From the NCBI RefSeq assembly GCF_004795855.1, contig NZ_CP039252.1, forward strand, positions 3,162,001 through 3,226,000: a DNA stretch of 64,000 nucleotides, read 5' to 3'. This document shows, piece after piece, positions 37,964 to 47,477 of the stretch. Numbering within the stretch: the stretch's first letter is position 1; every line of letters begins with the position of its first letter. Below the pieces are notes generated by a model. That model was not told where the DNA came from and did not search any database. It worked only from the letters and a program-made list of their open reading frames with translations. The DNA comes from Hydrogenophaga sp. PAMC20947 (GTDB taxonomy: Bacteria; Pseudomonadota; Gammaproteobacteria; Burkholderiales; Burkholderiaceae_C). Made by a program: the position numbers and the translations under genes.

Positions 37964-38725
37964 ATGACCACGACAACCGGAACACCTTCCCACACCACCA
38001 CGTTCGTCACCGGCGGCGCATCGGGCATTGGCGCAGCCATTGTTCGGGCGCAAGCCGCCCGCGGCGACCGCGTGGCGTTCACCTACTGGTCCAGCGCCGA
38101 CCAAGCGAAAGCCCTGGAAGCTGAACTGGGTGACAACGTGCTGGCCATCAAATCGGACGTGACCGATGAAGCCGAAGTGATCAAGGCCTTTGCCCAGGCC
38201 GTGGCGCGTTTTGGTCATGTGGACCACGTGGTCGCCAACGCAGGCGGCTTGCTGGCACGCGAGAAGTGCGTCGACATGACGCTGGAATTCTGGCAAAAGG
38301 CCATCAACCTGAACCTCACCAGCGCCTTCCTGACCTGCCGCGAAGCCTTGCGCCACATGGTGCCGCGCGGCTCGGGCAGCGTGGTCATCATGGCGTCGCT
38401 GGCCGGACACGACGGCGGCGGCCCGGGCGCCAGCCACTACGGTGCGGCCAAGGGCGCGCTGTTCAGCTACATGCGCGCGCTCGCCAAAGAAGTCGGGCCA
38501 CAGGGCATTCGCATCAACGGCATTGCCCCCGGCCTGATCGCCACACGTTTCCACGACGTGTTCAACACGCCCCAAGGCCGCGCCGCCGGTGTCGAGCGCA
38601 CACCCCTGCGCCGCGAAGGCCAGCCGGAAGACGTGGCCAACGCCACCGTGTACCTCACGTCGGAGGCCGCATCCTTCATCACCGGCGAAGTGCTGGAAAT
38701 CAACGGCGGCATGGCCATGTACTGA
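37964..38725 (+). CDS. Short-chain dehydrogenase/reductase
   Basis: 253 residues from MTTTTGTPSH. The cofactor motif is VTGGASGIG, followed by NAGG. The catalytic Ser lies in MASLAGHD and the YGAAK motif gives Tyr and Lys. It lies 17 bases after the LacI gene and is the last gene of the TRAP cluster. It likely oxidises the imported substrate or a product of it. Confidence 0.88.
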   Translation: MTTTTGTPSHTTTFVTGGASGIGAAIVRAQAARGDRVAFTYWSSADQAKALEAELGDNVLAIKSDVTDEAEVIKAFAQAVARFGHVDHVVANAGGLLAREKCVDMTLEFWQKAINLNLTSAFLTCREALRHMVPRGSGSVVIMASLAGHDGGGPGASHYGAAKGALFSYMRALAKEVGPQGIRINGIAPGLIATRFHDVFNTPQGRAAGVERTPLRREGQPEDVANATVYLTSEAASFITGEVLEINGGMAMY

Positions 38726-38950
38726 GCCAACGCGGTGTTGCAGGCCCAGCCCGGAGCCCCGCGTCCAGCAGCCCGGACGCCCCACGCACACTTCCTCGGC
38801 GGAGTCACAACGGGGGACCACGGCACTCGCCTGTGGGCGGCCACAGAAGCGCTGTAGCATGGAGCCGTTGAGCGCGAAGCGGATCGCTCGCACCCAGCGA
38901 TGTCCCTTCGGGTCAACGCTTCTCCACAACGCCACCCAAGCCCTCTTACC

Positions 38951-39448
38951 GTGCGCTGGATCCCTTTTCTGTTGTCCCCGCTCAAGTGGCTGCTCGCGCT
39001 GCTCATCCTCTTTGAGGAATGGGGCTGGGAGCCGCTGCAGCGCTGGTTGGCCCGCATCGCGCTGTGGCCCGGCTTTCGCTGGCTCGACACCGCCATTCGC
39101 CGCCTGCCGCCCTACGCGGCACTGGCTTTGCTGGGCGTGCCGGCCCTGACCCTGTTGCCCATCAAGTTGGTGGCACTGTGGTTGATCGCTCAAGGGCACG
39201 CGGTCTCGGGCGTGTTGGTCATCCTCGCCGCCAAAGTCGTGGGCACCGCCGTGGTGGCCCACCTGTTTGGATTGACCCAGCCCGCCTTGATGCAGCTGGC
39301 CTGGTTCGCTCACCGGCACACCCAGTGGACGCAATGGAAAGACCGTCTGCTGGCGCAGGTGCGCGCATCGCTGGTTTGGCGAACCGCTCGCGTGCTGCGG
39401 CGACAGGCCCTCAGACAATGGCATCGCTGGTCGCGCCAGCGGCCATGA
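38951..39448 (+). CDS. Hypothetical membrane protein
   Basis: 165 residues if GTG (VRWIPFLLSPLKWLL) is the start; an ATG at 38900 adds 17 non-hydrophobic residues. Three hydrophobic segments (about 5-20, 55-75 and 80-100) are followed by a basic, tryptophan- and arginine-rich C-terminus. I do not recognise the family. It stands alone between the SDR gene and an MFS transporter. Confidence 0.65.
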   Translation: MRWIPFLLSPLKWLLALLILFEEWGWEPLQRWLARIALWPGFRWLDTAIRRLPPYAALALLGVPALTLLPIKLVALWLIAQGHAVSGVLVILAAKVVGTAVVAHLFGLTQPALMQLAWFAHRHTQWTQWKDRLLAQVRASLVWRTARVLRRQALRQWHRWSRQRP

Positions 39449-39603
39449 ACGCCCACCACAGCGACTCACCAGAACCAGCGCCATCGACACCGTTTCAGCA
39501 CCCATCATCGGGGCTTGAGGCAAGCTCCGGGAAACCCTTGTGCATCTCCGCTTGACACCTATGCAGCAAGCAAGCCGCACGCAACGCGTTTAAGCTGCGG
39601 TCC

Positions 39604-40800
39604 ATGACACAAGCCCACGTACCGCGCCACATCCTGCCCGTGCTTGTGCTGGCGCAATTCGCTGGCACCTCGCTGTGGTTTGCGGTCAATGCCGTGATGC
39701 CCGACCTGCAGCGCGAGCTGGGCTGGGCCAATGCGGCGGTGGGTGCACTCACCTCGTCGCTGCAATTCGGCTTCATCGTCGGCACATTGGTGTTTGCCTT
39801 GCTCGCCATTGCCGACCGGTTTTCAGCGCGCCGTGTGTTCCTGGTCTGCGCGCTGGCGGGCGCGGCCTGCACCGTGGGCGCCTGGGCCATGGTGCGCAAC
39901 TATGAGGCCTTGATGGTCTGGCGTTTTGCCACCGGCGTGTTTCTGGCGGGCATCTACCCGGTGGGCATGAAGATCGCCGCCCAGTGGTACACCAAAGGCC
40001 TGGGGGGCGCGTTGGGCCTTCTGATCGGTGCGCTGGTGCTGGGATCGGCGAGTGCACACGCGCTGCGCGCCCTGGGCGATGCCCTGCCCTGGCCGACGCT
40101 GATGCTGGGCGTGGCAGCACTGGCCGCGGCCGGTGGCCTGCTGCTGTTCTTTGCCACACACGATGCGCCCGTCGCCCATGCCAAGGTCAGCACCTTGCAA
40201 TGGCGTGCCCTCGCCTCGCTGTGGACCGACGGCCGGGTGCGGGCCTCGGTGTTGGGTTATTTTGGTCACATGTGGGAGCTTTACACCATGTGGGTCATGG
40301 TGCCGCTGATTCTGGCCACCCGCCTGCAAGGCACCGCGCTGTCGTGGACGGCATTTTTTGTGTTGGGCGCCGGCGCGCTGGGTTGTGCGGCCGGCGGCTG
40401 GGTCGCACAGCGCTGGGGCAGTGCGCGCGTGGCCGGGGTGCAGCTGAGCCTGAGCGGCCTGTCCTGCCTGGCCACACCCTGGATGCTGGGGGCGGGCGAC
40501 GCGGTGTTTTATGGCTGGCTGGTGCTGTGGGGCATCACCGTGGCCGGTGACTCGCCTCAGTTTTCCACGCTCACGGCGCGCAACGCGCCGCCCCAGGCCG
40601 TCGGCAGTGTGCTCACACTCACCAACAGCATCGGCTTCGCCATTTCCATTGCCAGCATCTTGTTGTTTGTCTCGTTGAGCGAAACCGTGCCGCTGGGCTC
40701 GCTGCTGCCCTGGCTGGCGATCGGCCCGGCGCTGGGGCTGTGGGCGTTGCGGCCCCTGCTGCGCGAGGAACGCCACGCGGCTGCGCCGGCGCGGGCCTGA
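39604..40800 (+). CDS. Major facilitator superfamily transporter
   Basis: 398 residues with twelve predicted transmembrane helices. The first contains AGTSLWFAVNAVMPDL, and the loop after helix 2 has DRFSARRVF, a variant of MFS motif A. The two halves are joined by a basic loop near residue 190. The substrate is unknown. It converges with the zinc-ribbon gene, with 37 bases between stops. Confidence 0.85.
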   Translation: MTQAHVPRHILPVLVLAQFAGTSLWFAVNAVMPDLQRELGWANAAVGALTSSLQFGFIVGTLVFALLAIADRFSARRVFLVCALAGAACTVGAWAMVRNYEALMVWRFATGVFLAGIYPVGMKIAAQWYTKGLGGALGLLIGALVLGSASAHALRALGDALPWPTLMLGVAALAAAGGLLLFFATHDAPVAHAKVSTLQWRALASLWTDGRVRASVLGYFGHMWELYTMWVMVPLILATRLQGTALSWTAFFVLGAGALGCAAGGWVAQRWGSARVAGVQLSLSGLSCLATPWMLGAGDAVFYGWLVLWGITVAGDSPQFSTLTARNAPPQAVGSVLTLTNSIGFAISIASILLFVSLSETVPLGSLLPWLAIGPALGLWALRPLLREERHAAAPARA

Positions 40801-40837
40801 GCTCACGCCCGAGCCCGCTCCCGAGGTTTGAGATGGC

Positions 40838-42001
40838 TCAGCCCGGCGCCGGTTTTGCATCGACCACTGAATCGGGCTCGTCGCTGGCTGCGGCCACGGT
40901 TCCAGGATGGGGCACGGCGACAACGACCGTACCTGGCAGGCCCGGCTCCACCGCAGCTGCATCGTCGCGCTTGGCGTGGGCCCCGCAGCTGAAGCAGAAC
41001 AGCGCAAACGCACTCTTGCGCGACTGGCAGCTGGCGCAATGGTCAAACAGGCTCAGCCCGCAATGGGGGCAAAAGTCGGTCTTGCCATCTTTCAAGTCGA
41101 CAGGCCGCTCACAACCAGGACACACATTCTTGGTCAGGCGGGTCTGCGCAACGTCGTAGTCCAGCTCCTTGCGGCGCTGCGTGTCGGGCAAAGCTTCGGC
41201 CAGCTTTTGGCGCTCCAGGTAGCGCTGCAAAGCCTGGATCGCGTAGCGCCCGCCGATCACCGTGAGCACAATGCCCACGATGTAGCGCACATAGCCCCCG
41301 TAGCTGGGCAAGTACGGCACCAGCTCTACAAAGAAGGCAAACAGCGCGAAGAAGATGAAGCCCCACACAAAAGGCCATGACGACCCTTTGCGGTGTTTCT
41401 TGAACAGAAATCCTGCCAATGCCAGCAACGGCAGGGTGAGCGCCAGGCGGTAGCCAAACACCCGCAGCTCCTGCGCGCGCTGGGCATCCCCATATGCGCC
41501 ACTTGCCTGATTTTGCAGCGTGCGCAATTCCGACTCTGCCCGCTGCTGGGCCTGGCTCGCATCCAGTGCCACCTGCTGCTGCTGCTGCACCGCGGACAGC
41601 GCCACGCGCTCCGCCTGGCGCAGCCCGTCCAGCTCCCGTGTGCGCTGCAACACCTCTTCGTCTTGCTCAGCCCGCTGGGTCACGCTGCGAGTGGCCAGCC
41701 AATTGTCAAAAGTTTCCCGGGCCGCGCGGTTGTCGGCGCGCGATGTTTGCACCCGCAGTTGCGCCTGATCCAGCGCGGCCTGAGCGGCTTCGGCCGTGCG
41801 TTCGGCAGATTTGATGCGCTCCTTCAGCACGGGTGTGCGCTGCGGGTCCATGAAATCTTCCAGGGTGCGCGTTTGTTCCACCTGAGGCAGATCGCCCACC
41901 ACCGTGCTGCCCAGCCCGGTGAGAAACCAGGCAAACAAGAATGCCACCAGCCACAGGCCGCGGCGAAACCACTTTTCCGACAAGCGCAAAGATTTGCTCA
42001 T
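40838..42001 (-). CDS. Membrane coiled-coil protein with double zinc ribbon
   Basis: 387 residues. An N-terminal transmembrane segment (14-34) is followed by a periplasmic coiled coil of about 110 residues rich in A, E, Q and R (RIKSAERTAEAAQAALDQAQ). Then come two or three more transmembrane helices (about 170-245) and a cytoplasmic C-terminus with CPGC...CPHC and CASC...CFSC pairs, two zinc ribbons. It is the last gene of a four-gene minus-strand unit of poorly known envelope proteins. Its function is unknown. Confidence 0.75.
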   Translation of the reverse strand: MSKSLRLSEKWFRRGLWLVAFLFAWFLTGLGSTVVGDLPQVEQTRTLEDFMDPQRTPVLKERIKSAERTAEAAQAALDQAQLRVQTSRADNRAARETFDNWLATRSVTQRAEQDEEVLQRTRELDGLRQAERVALSAVQQQQQVALDASQAQQRAESELRTLQNQASGAYGDAQRAQELRVFGYRLALTLPLLALAGFLFKKHRKGSSWPFVWGFIFFALFAFFVELVPYLPSYGGYVRYIVGIVLTVIGGRYAIQALQRYLERQKLAEALPDTQRRKELDYDVAQTRLTKNVCPGCERPVDLKDGKTDFCPHCGLSLFDHCASCQSRKSAFALFCFSCGAHAKRDDAAAVEPGLPGTVVVAVPHPGTVAAASDEPDSVVDAKPAPG

Positions 42002-42049
42002 GTTCCATCCCTATTCAAATAAATCGTTTCAGGCCGCATTGTGCGGCGT

Positions 42050-42859
42050 TCACAGCCCAAGGGTCTGCGGGCTGGAAGCCATGCCACTGCGCGTGAGCCA
42101 GTCCAGCACCGAATCCACGGTGACCGTCTCGATGCGGTCGGCAAAGCGCTTGGCATTCGGATGGTCGTCGAAAGCGATGTTGGCCGAGCTCAACCGGCCC
42201 CCGAGCCGCGTGAGCGCACCGATGCGCAACACGCTGGGCTGGTAGCCCTTGAATTTCAGCCAGGCCTGCGCCTGCTCGCGGTTGGCGATGCCCGGCTCCA
42301 CCGCGCTCGCCAGGGTTTCCAGCGCCCACTGGTTGGACTGCTGGTAACGCGTGCTCCAAGGGTAGCTCACCAGGTTGTAAGGCCGGGCATTGAGACGCAC
42401 GCTGCGCTGGGGGTCGGTCAGCAGCGTCAGCAACGGCCCCTGCAGCGCCGGAGTGGGCACCGCCCACACCGCCTCGGCGCGCCAGAGATCGTCCAGGAAA
42501 AACTCACCCAGCCCCTGCCGGTACAGCGCGGCGGTGCTGGAACCACACTGGTTGAGCTTGTGCAACACGCGCCAGGGCCCTTCCGGTGTTTTGTAGGCCC
42601 AGCCCAGGTGGGAATAGCGCAAGTGGTACTTGCTCAAGTCTTGCCCGGCCCGTCCCAAAACCACCACCCGCGCGCCGCTGCGAGCGTTTTCGGCGTCCAG
42701 CGCCTCGCTGGTGCGTTGGGCCAGCGACATGCCCTGCGTGATGCTCTGCGCGTTCAGCGGCTTCGCGTCGCAACTGCGCCCGGCGTGGGCCGCGGGTGCA
42801 GCGGCCAGCAAGGCCACCGTGGCCAGCACTGTGAGCGAATGAAAAAACTTGGCACTCAT
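42050..42859 (-). CDS. DUF2145 secreted protein
   Basis: 269 residues from MSAKFFHSLTVLATVALL, with a signal peptide ending near AHA/GR and AGGAG before the ATG. An upstream in-frame start is less likely. The mature part matches the DUF2145 family, with YHLRYSHLGWAYKTPEGPWRVLHKLN and PYNLVSYPWSTRYQQSNQWALE. The fold and the single Cys-containing RSCDAKPLN and NQCGSS segments suggest a periplasmic protein. No function is known. Confidence 0.8.
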   Translation of the reverse strand: MSAKFFHSLTVLATVALLAAAPAAHAGRSCDAKPLNAQSITQGMSLAQRTSEALDAENARSGARVVVLGRAGQDLSKYHLRYSHLGWAYKTPEGPWRVLHKLNQCGSSTAALYRQGLGEFFLDDLWRAEAVWAVPTPALQGPLLTLLTDPQRSVRLNARPYNLVSYPWSTRYQQSNQWALETLASAVEPGIANREQAQAWLKFKGYQPSVLRIGALTRLGGRLSSANIAFDDHPNAKRFADRIETVTVDSVLDWLTRSGMASSPQTLGL

Positions 42860-42935
42860 ATCAAACTCCTGTTGGCGTTGTGAATCCCGCGCGCGGCTCT
42901 TTCTCGTGCAACGCAAGGGCCAGAAGTCCCGCCCA

Positions 42936-43409
42936 TCAATAGGTCAACTGCTCGTTGTGCAACAAGGCCCGGCCCAGCTCGTTGGGAATGAAGGCCAGCA
43001 CCTCGCCGGCCGCGGACAACAACACCCCCGTGCCGATGGCACTCACCACCAGCACCGTGCCCACGCCGGCGGACATGGCCGAAGCCGCCTGGCCCGACAC
43101 CCGCACACTGGCCTGCGCGCCGTCCGAGGCGCGCTCCAGCAGGTAGACCGTGCCGCTGACAGTGACCTCCACCGCTTTGACCACCAGCGTCGCCCCGACC
43201 ACAGAAAACGCCACTGGCACCGCGCTCACTGCGGCGCCCGCCGCAGCCACACTGCCCGTGACCGCCGACGCCGTGCCCACCACCGATGCCACCGGCAAGG
43301 CCGAGAGCACCAACGAGGCTTCGCTCTGCGCCCGCACCGGGCCGCTCACCAAAGAAAGGGCGAGCGCGCCGGCCAACAACCAGGAGGCGGGTTTGAAAAT
43401 TTTTAACAT
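42936..43409 (-). CDS. Hypothetical exported small-residue-rich protein
   Basis: 157 residues starting MLKIFKPASWLLAG, with a signal peptide (cleavage after VRA). The mature part is dominated by A, V, S and G, with two long hydrophobic stretches (about 40-85 and 115-140) that may lie in the membrane. It is unassigned. It lies between a YiaA-type protein and DUF2145 on the same strand with gaps of about 77 bases, suggesting an operon. Confidence 0.7.
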   Translation of the reverse strand: MLKIFKPASWLLAGALALSLVSGPVRAQSEASLVLSALPVASVVGTASAVTGSVAAAGAAVSAVPVAFSVVGATLVVKAVEVTVSGTVYLLERASDGAQASVRVSGQAASAMSAGVGTVLVVSAIGTGVLLSAAGEVLAFIPNELGRALLHNEQLTY

Positions 43410-43486
43410 GGTGGAATCGCTTTCTTGAGAGTGAAAAGTCAGGTTTTTTTGAACAAATCGAATGGGTTTGGGTGTGCTGATGTGCA

Positions 43487-44038
43487 TCAGGCCGCGGCCT
43501 CAGTGCGGACAGCTTGGGCAGTGGCCGCAGTGGCTCCATCGGAAGAGCGCTCTGGCAAAACCTGCTGGCGGCCGATCAACTCACCGTGCATCTGAGCCTC
43601 CGCAAGGTCGGCCTCGTGGCGGTCGCGCAGGGTCTTGGCCAGCGTGAAGGCCGAGGTCACCAGGTACAACCAGCTCACGCCCAGGTAAGCCCGGTAGGTC
43701 ACGTCCACATTCATGCGCAACAAGCCCCAGCCGGTCAGGCCCATGGCCACCGCAAAGCCGCCCCACACCACGAGTCGCCACATCGGTGTTTCCACCTCGC
43801 CAGACACTTGCGCCTTCTGGGTGTCCCGCACCGCCTTGGACAAGACGAACACCGTGGACAAACAGAATACGTAGCCCATCACCATGAAGGCCCGGTCCAG
43901 CGCCTCACCCGGCAGGTAGGCCAGGCCAGTGGCACACAGGAAAACGGCGATGCCGAAAGAGATCCACACCTGGAGCTGCCAGGCGCGGGTGTCGCGCATC
44001 ACGATGAGAGGGGAGCGGTTTGTTGTCGTCGTAGCCAT
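43487..44038 (-). CDS. YiaA/YiaB-family inner membrane protein
   Basis: 183 residues from MATTTTNRSPL. It contains two YiaA/B-type repeats, each with two transmembrane helices: WQLQVWISFGIAVFLCATGLAYL and VFCLSTVFVLSKAVRD in the first, WRLVVWGGFAVAMGLTGWGLL and LYLVTSAFTLAKTLRDR in the second. The function of the family is unknown. It is the first gene of the four-gene unit ending at 40838. Confidence 0.85.
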   Translation of the reverse strand: MATTTTNRSPLIVMRDTRAWQLQVWISFGIAVFLCATGLAYLPGEALDRAFMVMGYVFCLSTVFVLSKAVRDTQKAQVSGEVETPMWRLVVWGGFAVAMGLTGWGLLRMNVDVTYRAYLGVSWLYLVTSAFTLAKTLRDRHEADLAEAQMHGELIGRQQVLPERSSDGATAATAQAVRTEAAA

Positions 44039-44169
44039 GTGAACCTCGAAGGTTTGTTGAACACGGCGCAATGATCTAGGGCGGGATCGCTCCCGGCAGC
44101 AAATTTGTGATCTTGGATTGATAGATTGGACTTTGGGTATTGAAATAGTGAACCCGGCATCGAAGCCAA

Positions 44170-45060
44170 TGGATCAGCCAAACCCAACCCTCTGGGCATG
44201 TGCACATGCACAACCCTGCGCTGAAGTTTGGTCAGAAAGGCGTGGGCCGTATTGGGTAGCGGCCGTGAAGCGGTCTGCGAACTTGCTACAACAGCCCGGA
44301 GAGCTTCGTTCTTGGTGGCATCTGCTTTGACTGCCAGGCCGTTCGCGGCCAATGGCAGTCGCGCATGAAATCCGCCCAGTGCGCGACCAGCGCCACGCTG
44401 GCTGGGCGGGCATGCCAACCCGTCATCGGCATCGGCATCGGCACGCAGGATTTGGTACCAGGCGAGGCCGATATTGCGCCGGAACGCCTGCTGGTCGAGC
44501 GCGTCACGGAGGTGATAAGCGGTGCGGGCTTTCAGTCGGCTGAAGACCTCGATCGTGGCTTCGATCACCGTGCGTTCATTCCCCTGATGTTCCCGTTGCC
44601 CAATGCGCTGTTGCCAATCTTCCAGCTGTCGCGGCTCAAGTCACTGAATCTTGCCGAGCACTTCGCGATGGGCGGCGCTCTTGCCCTGTCGAGGGACCAA
44701 TGCGTGCTCTTGCTGGGCGGTGATAACAGCCACCACGGCATGCGGGACTTCGGTCACGCCCAATCGCCCGCGCCAAGCCCTCCGTTTGATGCGTGGCTCG
44801 TCCATGCTGTTGCGCCCGAACCCGCTGAGCGGGGCAGACGTCTTCAAGAATGGAATTCGGCCCCGGTGGCACCCGCCTGCCATCCGTGCAACGAACACTT
44901 GCTGGCCCTGCATGTGATGGCAATCGCAGCGCTGGTGTGGGCTTGCTCCGGGCGAGGCATAAACCACCGCCACTTCCCGCCCAGGGCGAGGGTATGCAAC
45001 GACGCCAGGGATGAAAAGGTGCGCTTTTATGTGCCTGACAGCGGCCAACACCCTTTAGAT
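44170..45060 (-). pseudogene. Possible degraded coding region, unassigned
   Basis: One minus-strand frame runs from about 45050 to 44170, interrupted by a single TGA near 44640. The part after the stop reads like protein (IEATIEVFSRLKART, then FRRNIGLAWYQILRAD). I do not recognise a family. The opposite-strand frame is rich in H, R and P and looks like a shadow. This 1-kb stretch may be a dead gene or non-coding. Confidence 0.25.
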
Positions 45061-45130
45061 CATTGTGCGGCGCAGCCATCGAGACATGGCCTTTACTCGA
45101 AGAACGAAAACGGCTTTCGCGCCGCTGCGC

Positions 45131-46147
45131 CTACTCGCGTGGTGCCGCTGGGTCGAGCAGATCGTTTTGCGGATGCGATTGCTGTTCGTTGTCGATTTGC
45201 TCCAGGACGTCCTTGGTTGCCCGCGTATCAACCGGCTTTGATACGCCTGCGCCACTGCCCTCCCTCCCTGGCGTCGCATCTTTGCCGGCTTCGGTCTTTC
45301 GGGCCTCGTGCAGCTGCACGCGGTAAATGGGCTCCGGCATATCCATGCCGGCCCTCTCAAGGGCCAGCTTCACGCGGCGGATGGCTTCACTTCGAACCTG
45401 GAGGAATTCGTGAGCGCGCTGGTCAACCCAACCGTGAAAGGCCACCTGGACGTTGGAATCGCCGAGTGCGGTGATCAAGGCACGGGGTGGCGGCTTGTCC
45501 ATGACACCCTCGATTCGCGTCAGTTCGTCGATGCCCAGGGACTGCGCACGGATCAGATCCTCGTTGACGCCAACGCCGATCTCAAAATCGAAACGGCGGC
45601 TTGGATTGCGCGTGTAATTGAGCGTCACACTGCCAAACACCAGCGCGTTCGGTATTCGCAGATGGTTGCCATCGAGCGTCATCAGCACGGTTGCCCGCGA
45701 AGTTAACGCAACGACAATGCCTTCATTGCCATCGATGACGACATGGTCCCGCGGCGAGAACGGCTGGCGCACGCTCATCAGGATCCCGGCCAGGTAGTTT
45801 TCAAGGATGCCCTTGAAGGCGAACCCCAGTGCAACGCCAAGCACGCCCGCAGTGCCCAGCACGGCCCCCACCAGGGCTGTCGCTTGCATGATTTCCAGCG
45901 CAATCAGAACGCCCAGTCCGAGCACGAACCAGCGCACGGTCGTTCGGGCCAGATCCTGCAAAAATGGATTCGATTTCGAAGCATGAGCGACCCATGCACG
46001 TTGCGAAATCCAACGGCCGGCAAGCCAGGCCGCCCAGACAATCAGCAGTGCAAAGATCAACAGCGGCAGGGCTGCGACGACGCGATAGGCCTCATCGAGC
46101 AATCGCTGGAAGACGGCGGTCATGTCGAATTTCATGGCGTCAGGCAT
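45131..46147 (-). CDS. Small-conductance mechanosensitive channel (MscS family)
   Basis: 338 residues from MPDAMKFD, with alternative starts a few codons away. Three transmembrane helices lie in the first 130 residues. The pore helix region is VGAVLGTAGVLGVALGFAFKGILENYLAG, and the beta domain starts FSPRDHVVIDGNEGIV. A C-terminal tail of about 50 residues is charged and low-complexity. It releases solutes on hypo-osmotic shock. Confidence 0.9.
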   Translation of the reverse strand: MPDAMKFDMTAVFQRLLDEAYRVVAALPLLIFALLIVWAAWLAGRWISQRAWVAHASKSNPFLQDLARTTVRWFVLGLGVLIALEIMQATALVGAVLGTAGVLGVALGFAFKGILENYLAGILMSVRQPFSPRDHVVIDGNEGIVVALTSRATVLMTLDGNHLRIPNALVFGSVTLNYTRNPSRRFDFEIGVGVNEDLIRAQSLGIDELTRIEGVMDKPPPRALITALGDSNVQVAFHGWVDQRAHEFLQVRSEAIRRVKLALERAGMDMPEPIYRVQLHEARKTEAGKDATPGREGSGAGVSKPVDTRATKDVLEQIDNEQQSHPQNDLLDPAAPRE

Positions 46148-46403
46148 CCGGTTTCTTCGCAGGTATCCAGTATAGGACTTGACCTTTCGCGGTTGAATGA
46201 CCGCCAAACGGGCTTGGCCTCATTTGAATCCAAGGGGTTTTGCTGACGCGTTCCCGACCACTCTTCACTGCCTGCGTGAATGTGCCGGCGAGAACACATA
46301 TTTGACATGGTTTCTCGCCGTTGAATTGCCTGGCCCTTTCCTGACGGTCAGCGGCCGGTTGCGGGCGCCCAGCCGGGCGCCCATCCGGGCGACGCAGAGG
46401 GTG

Positions 46404-46856
46404 TTACATGCCGGGCATGAGCTGGCCGCGAATCTCGCCGCCCTTGTTGGCCGCCGTGTGGATATTGGCGTACCACTTGCCAGCCATCAGGTCCGACACC
46501 TGGGCTGGCGTCAGGGTGGCCTGCCCTTCAATCGGGCTGGCTGCACTGCTGAATGGAACGGCGACACCGGCATTGCTGCCTGCCGCAGCCGGGCCATGGA
46601 AGTGGCCTGCCAAGGCCGGACCGGTCAAGCCAGAATAGGTGACTGTCCACTTCAAGACATTGGTATCTTTGTTGAGCGTGGCTTCTGCCATACCCGTGCC
46701 GCTGGTGGTGACGGCCGGGACCTCATTGGCCCCGGACAACTTGGCGGTCAAGCTCACCACATTGCTCGGCTGCATGGCGGTGCAGCCCGCAAGGCCCACA
46801 ACCACGGCTGTCATTGTGAAACCGGTCTTCAAGACGCTTGCGAATGTCATATCCAT
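46404..46856 (-). CDS. CHRD-domain lipoprotein
   Basis: 150 residues from MDMTFASVLKTG; GGGG precedes this ATG and a longer start is less likely. The signal peptide ends in the lipobox VVGLAGC. The CHRD domain follows (LSGANEVPAV, AGHFHGPAAAGSNAGV and the terminal KWYANIHTAANKGGEIRGQL). CHRD domains occur in exported proteins of unclear function. It is monocistronic. Confidence 0.88.
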   Translation of the reverse strand: MDMTFASVLKTGFTMTAVVVGLAGCTAMQPSNVVSLTAKLSGANEVPAVTTSGTGMAEATLNKDTNVLKWTVTYSGLTGPALAGHFHGPAAAGSNAGVAVPFSSAASPIEGQATLTPAQVSDLMAGKWYANIHTAANKGGEIRGQLMPGM

Positions 46857-47307
46857 CCCCTGTTGGTTGAACGATTTGCTGCCCATGTCATGTCGACTGA
46901 GACACCCACCGGGGAAGCGAAAATCAGTCTAGCTGTGCCGCGACAAACCCGTATCGGAGGGCTCGGGTGACCCGGCACCCGGATAGGGTCAAGCCTATAG
47001 GTATCTCCATGAAGCCGGGCGTTGTCGAACGTGTCCGGTTCCATTCAAGGCGCCTCACAAGCTACCGCCTGCATGCTCTGAGTGCGGCCACTTGGCGCCG
47101 CTGGCTGTGCTTGAACGGGTCTATTCGGGCACCGAGACTTCCATGCGAGCGGCTGACGGACGCGATGGGCAAGGGAATCCAGTGGGTTGATGCAGCGATT
47201 TCTCATGCAGCTGCCCGCTGGATGGCCGGTTCGCGGCGGCTGGACACACAGGATCTGCGTCTGCCGTGGTTCGAAGGCGCAGTCACACCTTGCCGCCCTA
47301 GGCCTGG
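46857..47307. other. Intergenic, no gene recognised
   Basis: About 450 bases between the CHRD gene and the oxidoreductase fragment. Only short unsupported frames are present, with no RNA gene or repeat identified. Confidence 0.4.
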
Positions 47308-47473
47308 GGAATCCCCCAACCGATCCCGCATCTGATGCCACCGACCACGGTACCCAGTGGCCGTGTGCGGCACGCGGAGTACCCGCCCGAGAGGGGCTTG
47401 GTGGCAAGCGGGATAGGTCGCCTTTCAGGGCTTCGGCCAACACGCTTCAGGTGGGGCAGCTGACGCCGATCAG
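47308..47473 (-). pseudogene. C-terminal fragment of a PuuB-like FAD oxidoreductase
   Basis: The minus strand encodes LAEALKGDLSRLPP and, after a frame change, LRVPHTATG...RWHQMRDRLG. These match the last 55 residues of the intact oxidoreductase at 50757 (GEAIKGDASRF... LRVPFTAIG... WYQMRDHLGI). The nucleotides also align, including CGATCCCGCATCTG at the 3' end. It is a diverged, frameshifted remnant on the same strand as the intact gene, 3.3 kb away. Confidence 0.75.
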
Positions 47474-47477
47474 GCCG

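Noticed and set aside
44365..45474. 369-codon plus-strand frame
   Set aside because: Composition is unlike a protein (many H, R, P and C), it overlaps the end of the MscS gene on the other strand, and it shows no motif. It looks like a shadow frame.
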